From Streptomyces yatensis (lineage in GTDB: Bacteria > Actinomycetota > Actinomycetes > Streptomycetales > Streptomycetaceae): a stretch of DNA of 64,000 bases. The DNA is taken from contig NZ_CP072941.1 in NCBI RefSeq assembly GCF_018069625.1, forward strand, positions 248,001 to 312,000, written 5' to 3'. The position numbers and the translations under genes were made by a program. Of this stretch, positions 34,373-42,832 are shown piece by piece (the first letter of the stretch is position 1; each line of letters begins with the position of its first letter). The notes beneath the pieces are model-generated. The model was given only the letters and a program-made list of their open reading frames with translations, did not search any database and had not been told where the DNA came from.

Positions 34373-35023
34373 GTTCCGCTGACCGGCCATGACTCTCGCC
34401 GCACAGGGCCTGCGCGCCGTCCTCGGCCACCAGCCACCCGGCCTTCTCGGGATGCGGAGGATGGCCTTGGGCGCCTGCCACTCCCTTGAGCTTCTCGCGC
34501 TCCGCGGCGATCAGTTCGGCGAACGAGGCGAACCGCTCATCGCCAAAGGCCACAGAGCGGTACGCCGGCCACTCGCCGTCCTCGGAGACATGCGAGGAGT
34601 CCAGCAGCCAGTCGTCCTGGTCCTCCACCACGGAGATCAGCAGCGCGTGGTCCGCCAACCGGGCGCCTCGGCACTCCCGGACTATCTCCCATAGCCACGG
34701 CTCCTCCTCGCGCAGCCAGCCGATGGTCTCGGTCGTCCGCATCCGCCAATCGGCAGCGTACGCGCCGAGGGTCAGCCAGCCGTCGGAGGCGCCGAGGAAT
34801 CCGCGGAGGCTGGGCGGGAGCGGGGTGCGCCCAGCCGCTCCTCCACGGCCGTGAGCCGATGTTCGTCCGCTCCCTCGGCCCCCAGCCATCCGGCGGCCCG
34901 CTGGTCATCGCCGACCTGCTCCAACTGGTCCGCGTCGGCCAGCCGCAGCATCTCGACGCTGTACTCCGCCAGATAGCGCCGCCACCGCTCGACCGTGCGC
35001 GGCCCACTCGTCACGGTCCCCAC
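34266..35023 (-). pseudogene. SMI1/KNR4-family protein, frameshifted
   Basis: The first segment, from the GTG at 35023, has the family's N-terminal pattern (WRRYLAEYSVEMLRLADADQ, then AVEERLG). The expected continuation, PLPPSLRGFLGASDGW through AFGDERFASFAELIAAEREK, is in another frame. One base is missing at about 34830. The rest is conserved to about 34482, after which the frame runs on with unconserved sequence into the 3' end of the gene on the other strand. SMI1/KNR4 proteins act as immunity proteins in contact-dependent toxin systems or as unknown regulators. No toxin gene is adjacent. Confidence 0.7.
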
Positions 35024-35049
35024 ACGGGCGGCAATCTCGGCGGTGCCCC

Positions 35050-35238
35050 GGTACCCGACCGGGTGGCCCAGTGCCGCCCGTCGTGGGAACCCTCAAGACT
35101 CCAGTCGCTCGGGTCGAGGGCATGGTCCCCGGTGACCGCCACCTCGCCCGCGAGTTCGGACGCGGCGGGGCGCAGCGTCACCGAGCCGGCGTTCCCGGCC
35201 ATCGGCGGGACGGCACCACTCGTAGCGGACCGTGGCAT
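35050..35238 (-). pseudogene. fragment of an F5/8 type C (discoidin-like) carbohydrate-binding domain
   Basis: A short frame contains TLRPAASELAGEVAVTGDH followed by DPSDWSLEGSHDGRHW, the characteristic strand pair of F5/8C domains attached to secreted glycosidases. The beginning and end of the domain and any catalytic domain are missing. The fragment lies next to a transposase-like relic, suggesting that a larger gene was destroyed here. Confidence 0.4.
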
Positions 35239-35380
35239 TGCTCAGCAGAGCGGGGGCGACGGAGAAGTCCCCGGATATCGCCCGCACATGTGCTCCTGGT
35301 GTTCTGTCGCCGGTCCATCGCTCTCCGCGGCACCGTGATGAGGTCACCGATGCTAGATCCGGGCACTGGATCAGATCGGG

Positions 35381-35500
35381 TTGCCCGACCATGAACTAAC
35401 TTACTTTGAGCGGGACTTACTCGCTCCTCCGCTGAGCGACGACGAGCGCGCCGTGCTGAAACGCTGGACGCGGGAGGCGAACTCCGTCGTCCAGGCCGAG
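35381..35500 (+). mobile_element. possible IS630-type transposase N-terminal relic
   Basis: About 28 residues (APPLSDDERAVLKRWTRE and following) resemble the start of IS630-family transposases, which usually begin LSDEERAVLERWARR. The similarity stops after about 35498. No inverted repeats or DDE motifs are visible. It is a weak relic call. Confidence 0.35.
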
Positions 35501-35582
35501 CCAACCGCCCGCCCATCAGCGCTAACTGACACACCGATAGGCTGCGGCGGCGGTTCGTCTCAGGTGAACTTTGGAGTAGTCG

Positions 35583-36542
35583 ATGAAGGCCTTCCGGTAC
35601 GTGGCGAAGGGCGCCCCGCTGCAGGGGGCCGAACTGGCGGACCCGGTGGCCGGCCCGGGCTGGGTCGTGGTGGACGTCGAGGCCGCCGGACTGTGCCACT
35701 CCGACGTCCATGTGATCGACGGCATGATCGAGCCCATCGTCCGACCGCCCTTCACACTCGGCCACGAGGTCGCGGGCACCGTCTCCGCCCTCGGCGAGGG
35801 GGTGGAGGGCTATGCGACAGGCGACCGCGTGGCCGTCGCGATCATCGCCCACCCGGAGGTCAAGGCGTCCTACGCGCCGGGTATCGGCCTCGACGGCGGC
35901 TATGCCGAACGCCTGGTGGCCCATGCCTCCACTCTCGTCCCCCTGCCCGACAACGTCTCCACGGTCCATGCGGCGGTCGCCACGGACTCGGTCGTCACGG
36001 CCTACCATGCGGTCCGCACCGAGGCTCGGGCCAAACCGGGCGATGTGATCGCTGTCGTCGGCCTGGGCGGCCTCGGCCTCAATGGAGTCCGTACGGGAGT
36101 GATCGCGGGGGCCACGGTCTACGGCGTGGACATCAACCCCGACACCTTCGAGGCAGCCCGCGCGGCGGGCGCCCGCGAGTGCTTCACCGACGTCACCGCG
36201 CTGGCGGACCTGCGGCCCGACGCCATCGTCGACTTCGCGGGCGTGGGCTCCACCACCTCCGACGCGATCGATGCCGTACGCCGCCTCGGCCGCGTGGTCG
36301 TCGTCGGCCTCGGCACGAAGACCACGACCTTCTCCAACGGCAGCCTCATCCGCAAGAGCGTGGAACTCCGCGGCTCCTACGGCGCCGGCAAGGACGAATA
36401 CCGCCAGGTCCTCGGCTTCATCGCGGAGGGCCGGATCACCCCGATCGTGGAAGAGATCCCCTTCGCCGACCTCAACGAGGGCCTGGACCGGCTCCGCCAC
36501 GGCAAGGTCCGGGGCCGCCTGGTCACCCGCCCGGGCGGCTGA
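35583..36542 (+). CDS. zinc-type alcohol dehydrogenase lacking the structural-zinc loop
   Basis: A 319-residue medium-chain alcohol dehydrogenase. Catalytic zinc ligands are present in GLCHSDVH (Cys38) and LGHEVAG (His61, Glu62). The Rossmann loop reads VVGLGGLGLNGV with the acidic VDINPD. The four-cysteine structural-zinc lobe normally found around residues 90-115 is absent and replaced by a short loop. This explains the short length compared with about 340 residues for typical members. It should oxidise an alcohol or reduce an aldehyde with NAD(H). It is monocistronic and convergent with the thioesterase gene. Confidence 0.88.
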   Translation: MKAFRYVAKGAPLQGAELADPVAGPGWVVVDVEAAGLCHSDVHVIDGMIEPIVRPPFTLGHEVAGTVSALGEGVEGYATGDRVAVAIIAHPEVKASYAPGIGLDGGYAERLVAHASTLVPLPDNVSTVHAAVATDSVVTAYHAVRTEARAKPGDVIAVVGLGGLGLNGVRTGVIAGATVYGVDINPDTFEAARAAGARECFTDVTALADLRPDAIVDFAGVGSTTSDAIDAVRRLGRVVVVGLGTKTTTFSNGSLIRKSVELRGSYGAGKDEYRQVLGFIAEGRITPIVEEIPFADLNEGLDRLRHGKVRGRLVTRPGG

Positions 36543-36547
36543 CCCAA

Positions 36548-36569
36548 TCGGACACCACGCGCTGTCCGG
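36548..36569. terminator. small hairpin between convergent genes
   Basis: A six-base stem (CGGACA/TGTCCG) with an eight-base loop, extended by a wobble pair, lies just past the alcohol dehydrogenase stop. It could terminate in both directions. Confidence 0.35.
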
Positions 36570-36609
36570 TGCCGGGAGGGCCGCCGCCACGGCTCTGATG
36601 AGGGGCGAC

Positions 36610-37104
36610 TCACGCCTCCGGCAGCGGGAACAACATGCACGTGCTGGTGGCGTGGGCGAGTACACGGTCCGTGGCATCGACCAACTGGGCCTGGGCGAGG
36701 GCGGTTTGGCGGCCGCTGCTGACCACGGTGCCGATCGCGCGGACCGTGCCCGTCTCCACAGTGATCCGGCGCAGGAACTTCACGGTCAGGTCGAGTGAGG
36801 TGTAGGCCAGGCCAGGCGGAAGCGTGGACTGGACGGCGCAGCCGGCGGCCGAGTCGAGCAGGGTGGCATAGATGCCGCCGTGCACACTGCCGATGGGGTT
36901 GTAGTGCTCCTCCCCCGGCACCAGCGAGAACACCACACGCCCCTTCTCCACCTCGTCGAGCGAGAAGCCCACGGTCGCGCTCACAGGAGCCCTGGGAAGC
37001 CGGCCTGCCTGCAACTCACGCAGGAAATCCAGACCGGAGGACTGACCCACGGCCGCTGCGGTGAGCGCCGGGTCCTCCCACTCGTACGTGCGCGTTCGTC
37101 CCAC
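36610..37104 (-). CDS. PaaI-family hot-dog thioesterase
   Basis: A 164-residue acyl-CoA thioesterase. The catalytic region is clear: HYNPIGSVHGGIYATLLDSA, with the HGG and the acidic residue that activates water. The C-terminal strands end in the usual TSTCMLF. The GTG at 37104 has GGGAGGAG six bases upstream. It hydrolyses an acyl- or aryl-CoA, perhaps recycling CoA from the catabolic pathways in this region. It is divergent from an HxlR regulator with a shared operator-like inverted repeat, so induction by that regulator is likely. Confidence 0.9.
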   Translation of the reverse strand: MGRTRTYEWEDPALTAAAVGQSSGLDFLRELQAGRLPRAPVSATVGFSLDEVEKGRVVFSLVPGEEHYNPIGSVHGGIYATLLDSAAGCAVQSTLPPGLAYTSLDLTVKFLRRITVETGTVRAIGTVVSSGRQTALAQAQLVDATDRVLAHATSTCMLFPLPEA

Positions 37105-37122
37105 AGCCCGCTCCTCCCGATC

Positions 37123-37178
37123 TGACTTCGCATGGCGAAGCTAGCCGGGTGGACACCTGACTGTCAATTGCGAAGTCA
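37123..37178. promoter_or_regulatory. inverted repeat in the thioesterase/HxlR divergent promoter
   Basis: TGACTTCGCA (37123-37132) and its exact complement TGCGAAGTCA (37169-37178) flank the 92-base gap between the two divergent genes. The left copy also forms a local palindrome, CTTCGCATGGCGAAG. These are likely HxlR-binding sites. Confidence 0.6.
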
Positions 37179-37196
37179 GGGACTTAGGATGGCGGG

Positions 37197-37667
37197 ATGG
37201 AGTGGCTTGAGGCGAGCACGGAGAACTGCCCGGTCCAGCTCACGCTTGATCTGGTCGGGGAGAAATGGACATTGCTCATCCTGCGCGACGCGAGTAATGG
37301 CATCCGCCGCTTCGACGAGTTCCGCCGCCACATCGGTCTGTCGGAGGCGGTCCTCAGCGATCGCCTCAGGAAGCTGACCGCGGCCGGCATCCTGAAGACC
37401 GTCCAGTATCAGGAACCCGGCAGCCGCTCGCGCAACGAATACCGCCTGACCCGCAAGGGCTGGGACCTCTGGCCCGTCCTGGTGGCGCTGAAGCAGTGGG
37501 GGGAGGCGTACACGGGAGACGATGCGGAGGGGCCGGTCCTCGATCTTCGGCACGCCATGTGCGAAGCGCCGGTGCGGGTGACGGTCGAGTGCGAGCGGGG
37601 GCATACCTCCCTGTCTCCCTACGACGTCAGCGCCAGGCCCGGCCCCGCAGCCCGGCCTCGGTCCTGA
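37197..37667 (+). CDS. HxlR-family transcriptional regulator
   Basis: A 156-residue winged-helix regulator. It has the family opening NCPVQLTLDLVGEKWTLLIL with a conserved Cys, the recognition helix GLSEAVLSDRLRKL and the wing RNEYRLTRKGWDLWPVLVAL. A C-terminal segment with additional Cys residues (HAMCEAPVRVTVECERGH) could bind a metal or respond to oxidants. The ATG at 37197 has AGGA seven bases upstream. It is divergent from the PaaI thioesterase, its likely target together with its own gene. Confidence 0.9.
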   Translation: MEWLEASTENCPVQLTLDLVGEKWTLLILRDASNGIRRFDEFRRHIGLSEAVLSDRLRKLTAAGILKTVQYQEPGSRSRNEYRLTRKGWDLWPVLVALKQWGEAYTGDDAEGPVLDLRHAMCEAPVRVTVECERGHTSLSPYDVSARPGPAARPRS

Positions 37668-37681
37668 CGGCCCCGGATGCA

Positions 37682-37704
37682 CGCCGCGGCTTCGCGCCGC
37701 GGCG
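37682..37704 (+). terminator. GC-rich hairpin after the HxlR gene
   Basis: A nine-base perfect stem (CGCCGCGGC/GCCGCGGCG) with a five-base loop, TTCGC, begins 15 bases after the stop codon. It has the form of a Streptomyces terminator without a T-run. Confidence 0.6.
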
Positions 37705-37867
37705 GGAGGCCGACCTCCCGGTAGCCCGTCGCCCACCCCGGCCACACCGTTCCTGACCGACCCCGTCCGGAAGTGACCACCGTGCCTGTGCGGGCGACAA
37801 GCCGGAACCGCTGGGTCAGACTTTCAGCAGAGGCGGGATTCACCCCCACCGGTGTAAGGGGCTTTTC

Positions 37868-38892
37868 GTGCTCGATGTGCCGATGTGGCTGTGGGCGGCG
37901 TTCGCCGTCACCGTGGTCGTGTCGCTGGCGGTGGACCTGCTGGCGCACCGGGAGGCGCACATCATCGGGTTCAAGGAGGCCGCCGCCTGGAGTGGGGTGT
38001 GGGTCGGTCTCGCCCTGGTCTTCGGGGCGGTCGTCTTCCTGGTGCTGGGCATGACGCCGGGGGTGGAGTACACCACCGCGTGGCTGCTGGAGAAGAGCCT
38101 GTCGGTCGACAACCTGTTCGTCTTCGCGCTGATCTTCGCCTACTTCAAGGTGCCGCGCCCCTACCAGCACCGCGTCCTGTTCTTCGGCGTCATGGGCGCG
38201 CTGGTGTTCCGCGGCCTCTTCCTGGCCGCCGGAGTGGCCGTGGTCAGCCGGTTCACCGCGGTGCTGTTCGTCTTCGCGGCCATCCTCTTTTACAGCACCT
38301 ACAAGATCCTCCATGAGGAGGACGAGAGCTTCGACCCGGGCAAAAGCATCGCCGTGCGGCTGCTGCGCAAGGTGATGCCCGTGCGGGATGAGTACGCCGG
38401 GATGAAGTTCTTCGTCATGGAGGCGGGCAAACGCGTCGCCACCCCACTGCTCGCGGTCGTCGCCGCGATCGAGGCAGCCGACCTGGTCTTCGCCGTGGAC
38501 AGCGTGGTGTAGACGATGAAGGCGTCGTCGCTGACCGCGAGAACGGCGGGCACAGCAACGCCTTCGCCATCCTCGGCCTGCGCGCCCTGTACTTCCTGCT
38601 CGCCGGGCTGCTGGACCGGTTCCACTACCTCAGCAAGGGCCTCGCGCTGATCCTCTCCTTCATCGGCGTGAAGCTGATCCTTCAGGCGTCCCACAAGCTG
38701 GTCAGCAGCAGCATCCCGGAGATTCCGTCACCGGTCAGCCTGGCGGTCATCGTCACGGTCCTGGCAGCGTCCGTCGCACTGAGCATTCGACACCCCCGTC
38801 CGGCCGCCCAGGAAGGGACCGCTCCGGCCGCACGGGAGGCACGGGAGCCACGGGAGGGACGGAAGATGGAGAACCCATCGCAGGACAGCTGA
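37868..38892 (+). pseudogene. TerC-family membrane protein broken by a local inversion
   Basis: A TerC family integral membrane protein (Mn2+ export/tellurite resistance family). It starts at a GTG with AAGGGG seven bases upstream. The first 212 residues are normal, with hydrophobic helices and the conserved KSLSVDNLFVFALIF and AADLVFAVDSV motifs. A stop then follows at once. The missing piece, VPAVLAVSDDAFIVYT, is present at 38506-38553 but encoded on the opposite strand. The rest of the protein (SNAFAILGLRALYFLLAGL onward) follows at 38554 in another frame and ends at 38892. A 48-base segment has thus been inverted in place with a net gain of two bases, removing the last helices and part of the metal-site motif. 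Confidence 0.88.
38504..38553. other. inverted 48-base block inside terC
   Basis: The block at 38506-38553, read as its reverse complement, supplies exactly the 16 codons needed to join the two halves of the TerC frame. The two bases at 38504-38505 (GT) are surplus. Only a three-base inverted repeat (GTG/CAC) flanks the event. Confidence 0.85.
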
Positions 38893-38970
38893 CCGGACAT
38901 CGCCGCCCTCCTCTTTGCCCCCATTGCAAAAACTATCCCATTTAATGGCAAAATATCTTATTCTGTACCT

Positions 38971-39192
38971 ATGCGCAGCGCCGAGCGAGCGACGGTACCG
39001 CGGACCGGGCGGATGTGCCCCGCCTGTCACTACCCCTTGACCGCGAAGATGACGCGCCACAAGACCATGGGCATCTTCGTTCCTCTATGGACGCCGGGCA
39101 CCTGCCACAACCCGACCTGCCCGAAGCACGCGCAAGCGCAAGCGCAAGCGCAAGGGGAGAAGAGCCCGAGGGGCAGCGGGGCGAAACCGTAA
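38971..39192 (+). CDS. small zinc-ribbon-like protein
   Basis: A 73-residue protein with two Cys pairs, MCPACHY near residue 15 and GTCHNPTCPKH near residue 43, spaced as in a zinc ribbon. The segment MTRHKTMGIFVPLWTPG between them seems conserved in type. The C-terminus is a short repeat (AQAQAQAQ) made by four tandem copies of a GCGCAA-like hexamer, followed by a basic tail. The ATG at 38971 lacks a clear ribosome-binding site but lies in a strikingly AT-rich upstream stretch (about 38920-38970). This could be a strong promoter or a leaderless start. Function unknown. Confidence 0.5.
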   Translation: MRSAERATVPRTGRMCPACHYPLTAKMTRHKTMGIFVPLWTPGTCHNPTCPKHAQAQAQAQGEKSPRGSGAKP

Positions 39193-39215
39193 CGACGGTG
39201 AGACGCCCGCTCACC

Positions 39216-41105
39216 TCATCGGTCCTTGGCCAGGGCGACGAGCTCGGCGAACAGTCCCCCCGCGGCGGCCAGCTCCTCGTATCCGCCCTGCTCGATCACG
39301 CGTCCCTCGCGCATGACCAGGATGCGGTCGGCCAGGCGGGTGTTCTCGAGCTGGTGCGTGACGACGATGGTCATGCGCTCGGCGGCGATGCGCTTGATCT
39401 CCAGGAAGATCTGGTGCTCGCCTCGCGGATCCATCTGCGACGTGGGCTCGTCCAGGATGAGCAGCGGTGTCCGCCGGTACAGGGCGCGGCCGCACACCAG
39501 CCGCTGCCACTGGCCGCCGGACAGCTCGGCCCCGCCGAAGAGTTCACGTGCCAGGAGGGTGTCGAGCTGCCGGGGAAGTTTCTCGACCGCCTCGCGCATG
39601 CCGACGGCGTCGACGGCCTGCCACACCGGTTCGTCGTCGAAGGTTTTCGGCTGTCCCAGGGTGATGTTCTCACGGGCCCGCAGGGGCCAGCAGGCGAAGT
39701 TCTGCGGGACCAGGGCGGTGCGCTTCCATACCGCGTCGGGGTCGGCTTGGGCCAGGTCGGTGCCGTCCCACCGGACGCGGCCCTTGTCGGCGAGCAGGAT
39801 GCCGGTGATGAGCTTGGCCAGGGTGGATTTTCCCGAGCCGTTCTCCCCTACGATGGCCAGGATCTCGCCGCGGCGCAGGGTGAGCGAGACACCGTCCACA
39901 GCGGGTTCCTCCTTGCCGGGGTACTGGTAGACCACCTCGTCGAGCCTGATCTCGTCGACGCGCTCCGGGATCGTCAACTCGCCGCGCCGCGGGGCCCGTT
40001 CGGCGGCCATGTCGAGGAAGGACCGCATATCGGCGAGGTACAGGGAGGTGTGGAACATCGCCGCGCCGTGGATCACGAACTGCGAGAGGGCGGCCAGCGT
40101 GGTCTGGACGGCGACCACCGCGGTGGCCGCGACCGGGAGCGCGACACGGCCGGCGGTGGCCAGCCACGCGAGGGTGGCCCAGGTGCACAGCAGGAAGAAC
40201 CCGCCCAGGGCGCTGGTCGCCAGGGCGATGCGCAGCATGCGGGGCGCGGCGGTGAGGACGCGCTGGTCGATGCGGTCGGACAGGGCGCGGTACCAGTAGA
40301 TGAGGTAGCCGGTCATCCCGTTGGCGCGGACCTCGTCGCCGTAGCGGGAGTAGGTGGCCCACCAGCGCATCATGGAGCGCACATTGCGGTCGCCGACGTT
40401 GAGGTAGTGGGTCTCGTAGTCGACGCGCGCGGACAGCACGGCGCCGACGCCGGCCGGGAGCACGGCGAGCAGGAGCAGCGGGAGCATCAGCCAGTGGAGC
40501 GCGGTGATGACGCCGCTCGCGGCGATCATGCGGACCAGCGCGGCCATCAACCGCTGGGCGTCCTGCACCATCATCCGGGTGCGGGTGACGCCGACCTCGG
40601 CGGCCTCGTGCCGGTCGGCGAATCCGTCCTCGCCGTACGCGGAGGCTTCGACGCGGCATACGGCGGAGACGAGCGCGACATCCGCCTCGGTCATCAGCAG
40701 GGGGGTGATGCGCCCGTCGGCATAGGAGGACAGGGCGCCGCTGATTCGGCCAACGCCCGCGGCGGCGGTCACGACGATGAGGGCGGGCAGGGCGGCGTGC
40801 AGCCGTTCGGACACCGTGCCGGTGCCGAGGATGTGCGTCATGGCCCGCGCGGTGAAGGTGAGGACGATGGCGGCCGCGGCACCGGTGAGGAGCTGGCAGA
40901 CGAGCAGGAGCACGACGCCGGGCTTGTCGACGGCCCAGGCCATCCGCGCGGTGTGCCCGAGCACGGCGGGCAGACGCCTGCACATCGCCCTGAAATTGGC
41001 CTCGGCCAGCGGGTTCTTACCGTGCTGGCCTTCGAAGGTGATGGTGGCCGGGGGTGGAGGGGGTGGCGTCTTCGCGTCTGCGGTCGAGGCGTCGGTCATC
41101 GTCAC
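39216..41105 (-). CDS. ABC exporter, fused membrane and ATPase domains
   Basis: A 629-residue half-size ABC transporter: six hydrophobic segments between about 40 and 340, then an ATPase domain (about 365-620). The Walker A motif is GENGSGKST, the signature LSGGQWQR, Walker B LLILDEPTS and the H-loop VVTHQ. It would act as a homodimeric exporter of a lipid, peptide or drug. The GTG at 41105 is preferred because AGGAGG lies seven bases upstream; ATGs at 41111 and 41099 are alternatives. The N-terminus is Pro-rich. No second half-transporter is adjacent, and no leader-peptide protease domain is present. Confidence 0.88.
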   Translation of the reverse strand: MTMTDASTADAKTPPPPPPATITFEGQHGKNPLAEANFRAMCRRLPAVLGHTARMAWAVDKPGVVLLLVCQLLTGAAAAIVLTFTARAMTHILGTGTVSERLHAALPALIVVTAAAGVGRISGALSSYADGRITPLLMTEADVALVSAVCRVEASAYGEDGFADRHEAAEVGVTRTRMMVQDAQRLMAALVRMIAASGVITALHWLMLPLLLLAVLPAGVGAVLSARVDYETHYLNVGDRNVRSMMRWWATYSRYGDEVRANGMTGYLIYWYRALSDRIDQRVLTAAPRMLRIALATSALGGFFLLCTWATLAWLATAGRVALPVAATAVVAVQTTLAALSQFVIHGAAMFHTSLYLADMRSFLDMAAERAPRRGELTIPERVDEIRLDEVVYQYPGKEEPAVDGVSLTLRRGEILAIVGENGSGKSTLAKLITGILLADKGRVRWDGTDLAQADPDAVWKRTALVPQNFACWPLRARENITLGQPKTFDDEPVWQAVDAVGMREAVEKLPRQLDTLLARELFGGAELSGGQWQRLVCGRALYRRTPLLILDEPTSQMDPRGEHQIFLEIKRIAAERMTIVVTHQLENTRLADRILVMREGRVIEQGGYEELAAAGGLFAELVALAKDR

Positions 41106-41176
41106 CTGCATCCCTCCTGGGGGTGGGTGCCGCGCCTGGATGGCTCGGCAGTGCACGGCATAACGACGCGGAGAGC

Positions 41177-41196
41177 GAATCGAACGCGCTCGATTC
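41177..41196. promoter_or_regulatory. inverted repeat upstream of the ABC exporter gene
   Basis: GAATCGA and TCGATTC flank a six-base centre about 70 bases before the exporter start. It could be an operator, but no regulator is adjacent. Nothing else is visible between 41112 and 41389. Confidence 0.3.
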
Positions 41197-41389
41197 CGGA
41201 CGTGCTGGAGCCCTTGGGCCGCAAGGGGGCGAACGTGCGATCGCCGTGCCGGGGCCGCCCATGCGGTACTGATGGTTGGCCGAAACGCCGATCTTCGATG
41301 CGCCTGTGACGTATGAGGTTTCGGCGCTTCCACCGGGCCCTGTCCGGGAGGTCCGGTCCCGCCCCGTCGATGGGGGTGCCGGCCCGGCT

Positions 41390-42418
41390 CTACGGTCGCT
41401 TTGTCGGGACCGGCTGGAGTGCCGGCCAGCGCGTGAGCATGCGGTGGCGCATGTCGCTGGTGAGGCGGCTCACACCGCTGAGAGAAGTGTGGCCGGCGGT
41501 CAACTCGCAGACGACACGGAGCCGGTGGACGAGCCGTTGCCGGGCTGTCGCCGTGCCCCACGTCCAGTCCCGCTGCGGAATCCGGGCCAGGTGGTCATCG
41601 CTTTCGCGGTGTGCCCGCTCGACCAGAGCGTCGCCGCGGAGCAGCCAGCCGGCGCACGCGTCGGCCAGGCCGTCCCGGATCTCGGCGCCGGTCGCGGTGC
41701 GCCACGCCGCGCGATAGGCCTGCTCCGCCCGCTCCAGCAGCGGCTCGGCCGCCGAAGTGACACACCAGCAGGTCGGGAAGCCGATCCGCAGATAGGCCAG
41801 CTCCATCAGACCGCTGCCCAGTGACGCCTGCTCGAAGTCGATGAACCTGATCCCCGTGGCGGTGTGGAGGTCATTCCCGGGACAGGGATCCCCGTGAAGC
41901 AGGGCATGGCCGGGCGCCTGGTCGAGTCGGTGCACGAGGTCATCGAGTTCATCGGAAACACCGGGCGCCACAGGAACCTGGAGCGCCACGGCCAGCCCGA
42001 GGAAGGAGTCGATGTCGGCCCGGTTCGGGCCCTGCCAGCGCGGAAGTGTCCCGGCGTCCTCCGGACGGGCGGTGGCATGCAGCCGTGCCAGAGCGGCCGC
42101 GTAGCCGACGATCCAGTCGTCGGCCGGGCGTTGGTGTTCCACATGCTCCAGCACCAGCACCCGCTCGCCGGAATCGGTGGCAAGCAGGGCGGGCACGATG
42201 GGCGTTTCGGCTCGGGCGGCGAGCCGCAGGGCGGCCACCTCGCGGGCGTATCGCTCGTCGGCATCGGGGCCGTCGACGATCTGCTTCACGACCGCCGATG
42301 TCCCTGCCAACTCCACGCGCCATACACGCGAGCGCGGGCTGCTGCCCAGCCTGTGAGAGCTCCTGGGTGATCCCAGCTCGGCCCGTAACCCGTCCCCGAA
42401 CGCCAGTCGTGACCCCAT
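41390..42418 (-). CDS. aminoglycoside phosphotransferase-like (APH) kinase
   Basis: A 342-residue protein of the APH/choline-kinase fold. The catalytic loop is ALLHGDPCPGND and the metal-binding motif is IRFIDFEQAS, the equivalents of HGD-x4-N and D-F-E/D. An N-lobe Lys in SAVVKQIVDG should bind ATP. The ATG at 42418 has AAGGA seven bases upstream; the frame extends further back without similarity. Members phosphorylate small hydroxylated compounds, including antibiotics, homoserine, methylthioribose or sugars. No substrate can be inferred from neighbours. Confidence 0.82.
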   Translation of the reverse strand: MGSRLAFGDGLRAELGSPRSSHRLGSSPRSRVWRVELAGTSAVVKQIVDGPDADERYAREVAALRLAARAETPIVPALLATDSGERVLVLEHVEHQRPADDWIVGYAAALARLHATARPEDAGTLPRWQGPNRADIDSFLGLAVALQVPVAPGVSDELDDLVHRLDQAPGHALLHGDPCPGNDLHTATGIRFIDFEQASLGSGLMELAYLRIGFPTCWCVTSAAEPLLERAEQAYRAAWRTATGAEIRDGLADACAGWLLRGDALVERAHRESDDHLARIPQRDWTWGTATARQRLVHRLRVVCELTAGHTSLSGVSRLTSDMRHRMLTRWPALQPVPTKRP

Positions 42419-42558
42419 GGGCTGATCCTTCCACGCGGACGAAACGAGCGTGTGGCTACGGCGGGCAACGGGCCATCCTGCTTCAAGTGTCGTGTTGAGC
42501 AGACGGCCTGAGACGAGGAACGCGACGAGCTCGGCCACTTCCGCGGGAAGGGATGGGG

Positions 42559-42830
42559 TCAGGCCGCCTCGACGGGGAACCGCGCTTGGTCCACCCCGAT
42601 GCGCTGCGCGGCCCGGACGAGGCGGTGATCTCCGGCCGGGCCGTGTGCTCCAGCCAGCCCAGGGCCAGTGTCGCGGCAGGCAGGTCCGTCACGGGGACAG
42701 CGCACACCTCCCGCGTCAGGCGCTCGCCGATGGCAGATCCCACGACGGTGATGAGACGTCCCACCGCCACCCGGTCGAGAATCTCGTCCAGCCCCATCGA
42801 CGGGCCGATCGAGTCCGGTTGCCACGAGAC
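42559..42830 (-). pseudogene. LysR-family regulator, C-terminal fragment with a frameshift
   Basis: The end of a LysR substrate-binding domain is readable: WQPDSIGPSMGLDEILDRVA, then VPVTDLPAATLALGWLEHT. The final helix, FVRAAQRIGV to the stop at 42559, lies in another frame because one base is missing near 42620. The DNA-binding domain and most of the effector domain are absent. The fragment breaks at about 42830, where an MDR fragment begins on the opposite strand. The intact gene was probably divergent from an oxidoreductase gene. Confidence 0.65.
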
Positions 42831-42832
42831 CG

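Noticed and set aside
34266..35023. SMI1/KNR4 gene as an immunity protein of a polymorphic toxin
   Set aside because: No toxin, WXG or RHS gene is adjacent and the gene is frameshifted, so the idea has no support here.
37668..37867. Manganese (yybP-ykoY) riboswitch before terC
   Set aside because: TerC genes sometimes carry one, but the region shows only a terminator hairpin and a short CCCCC/GGGGG pairing, without the conserved riboswitch loops.
39121..39160. CRISPR-like or VNTR array in the GCGCAA repeats
   Set aside because: Only four hexamer copies inside a coding frame, with no spacers.
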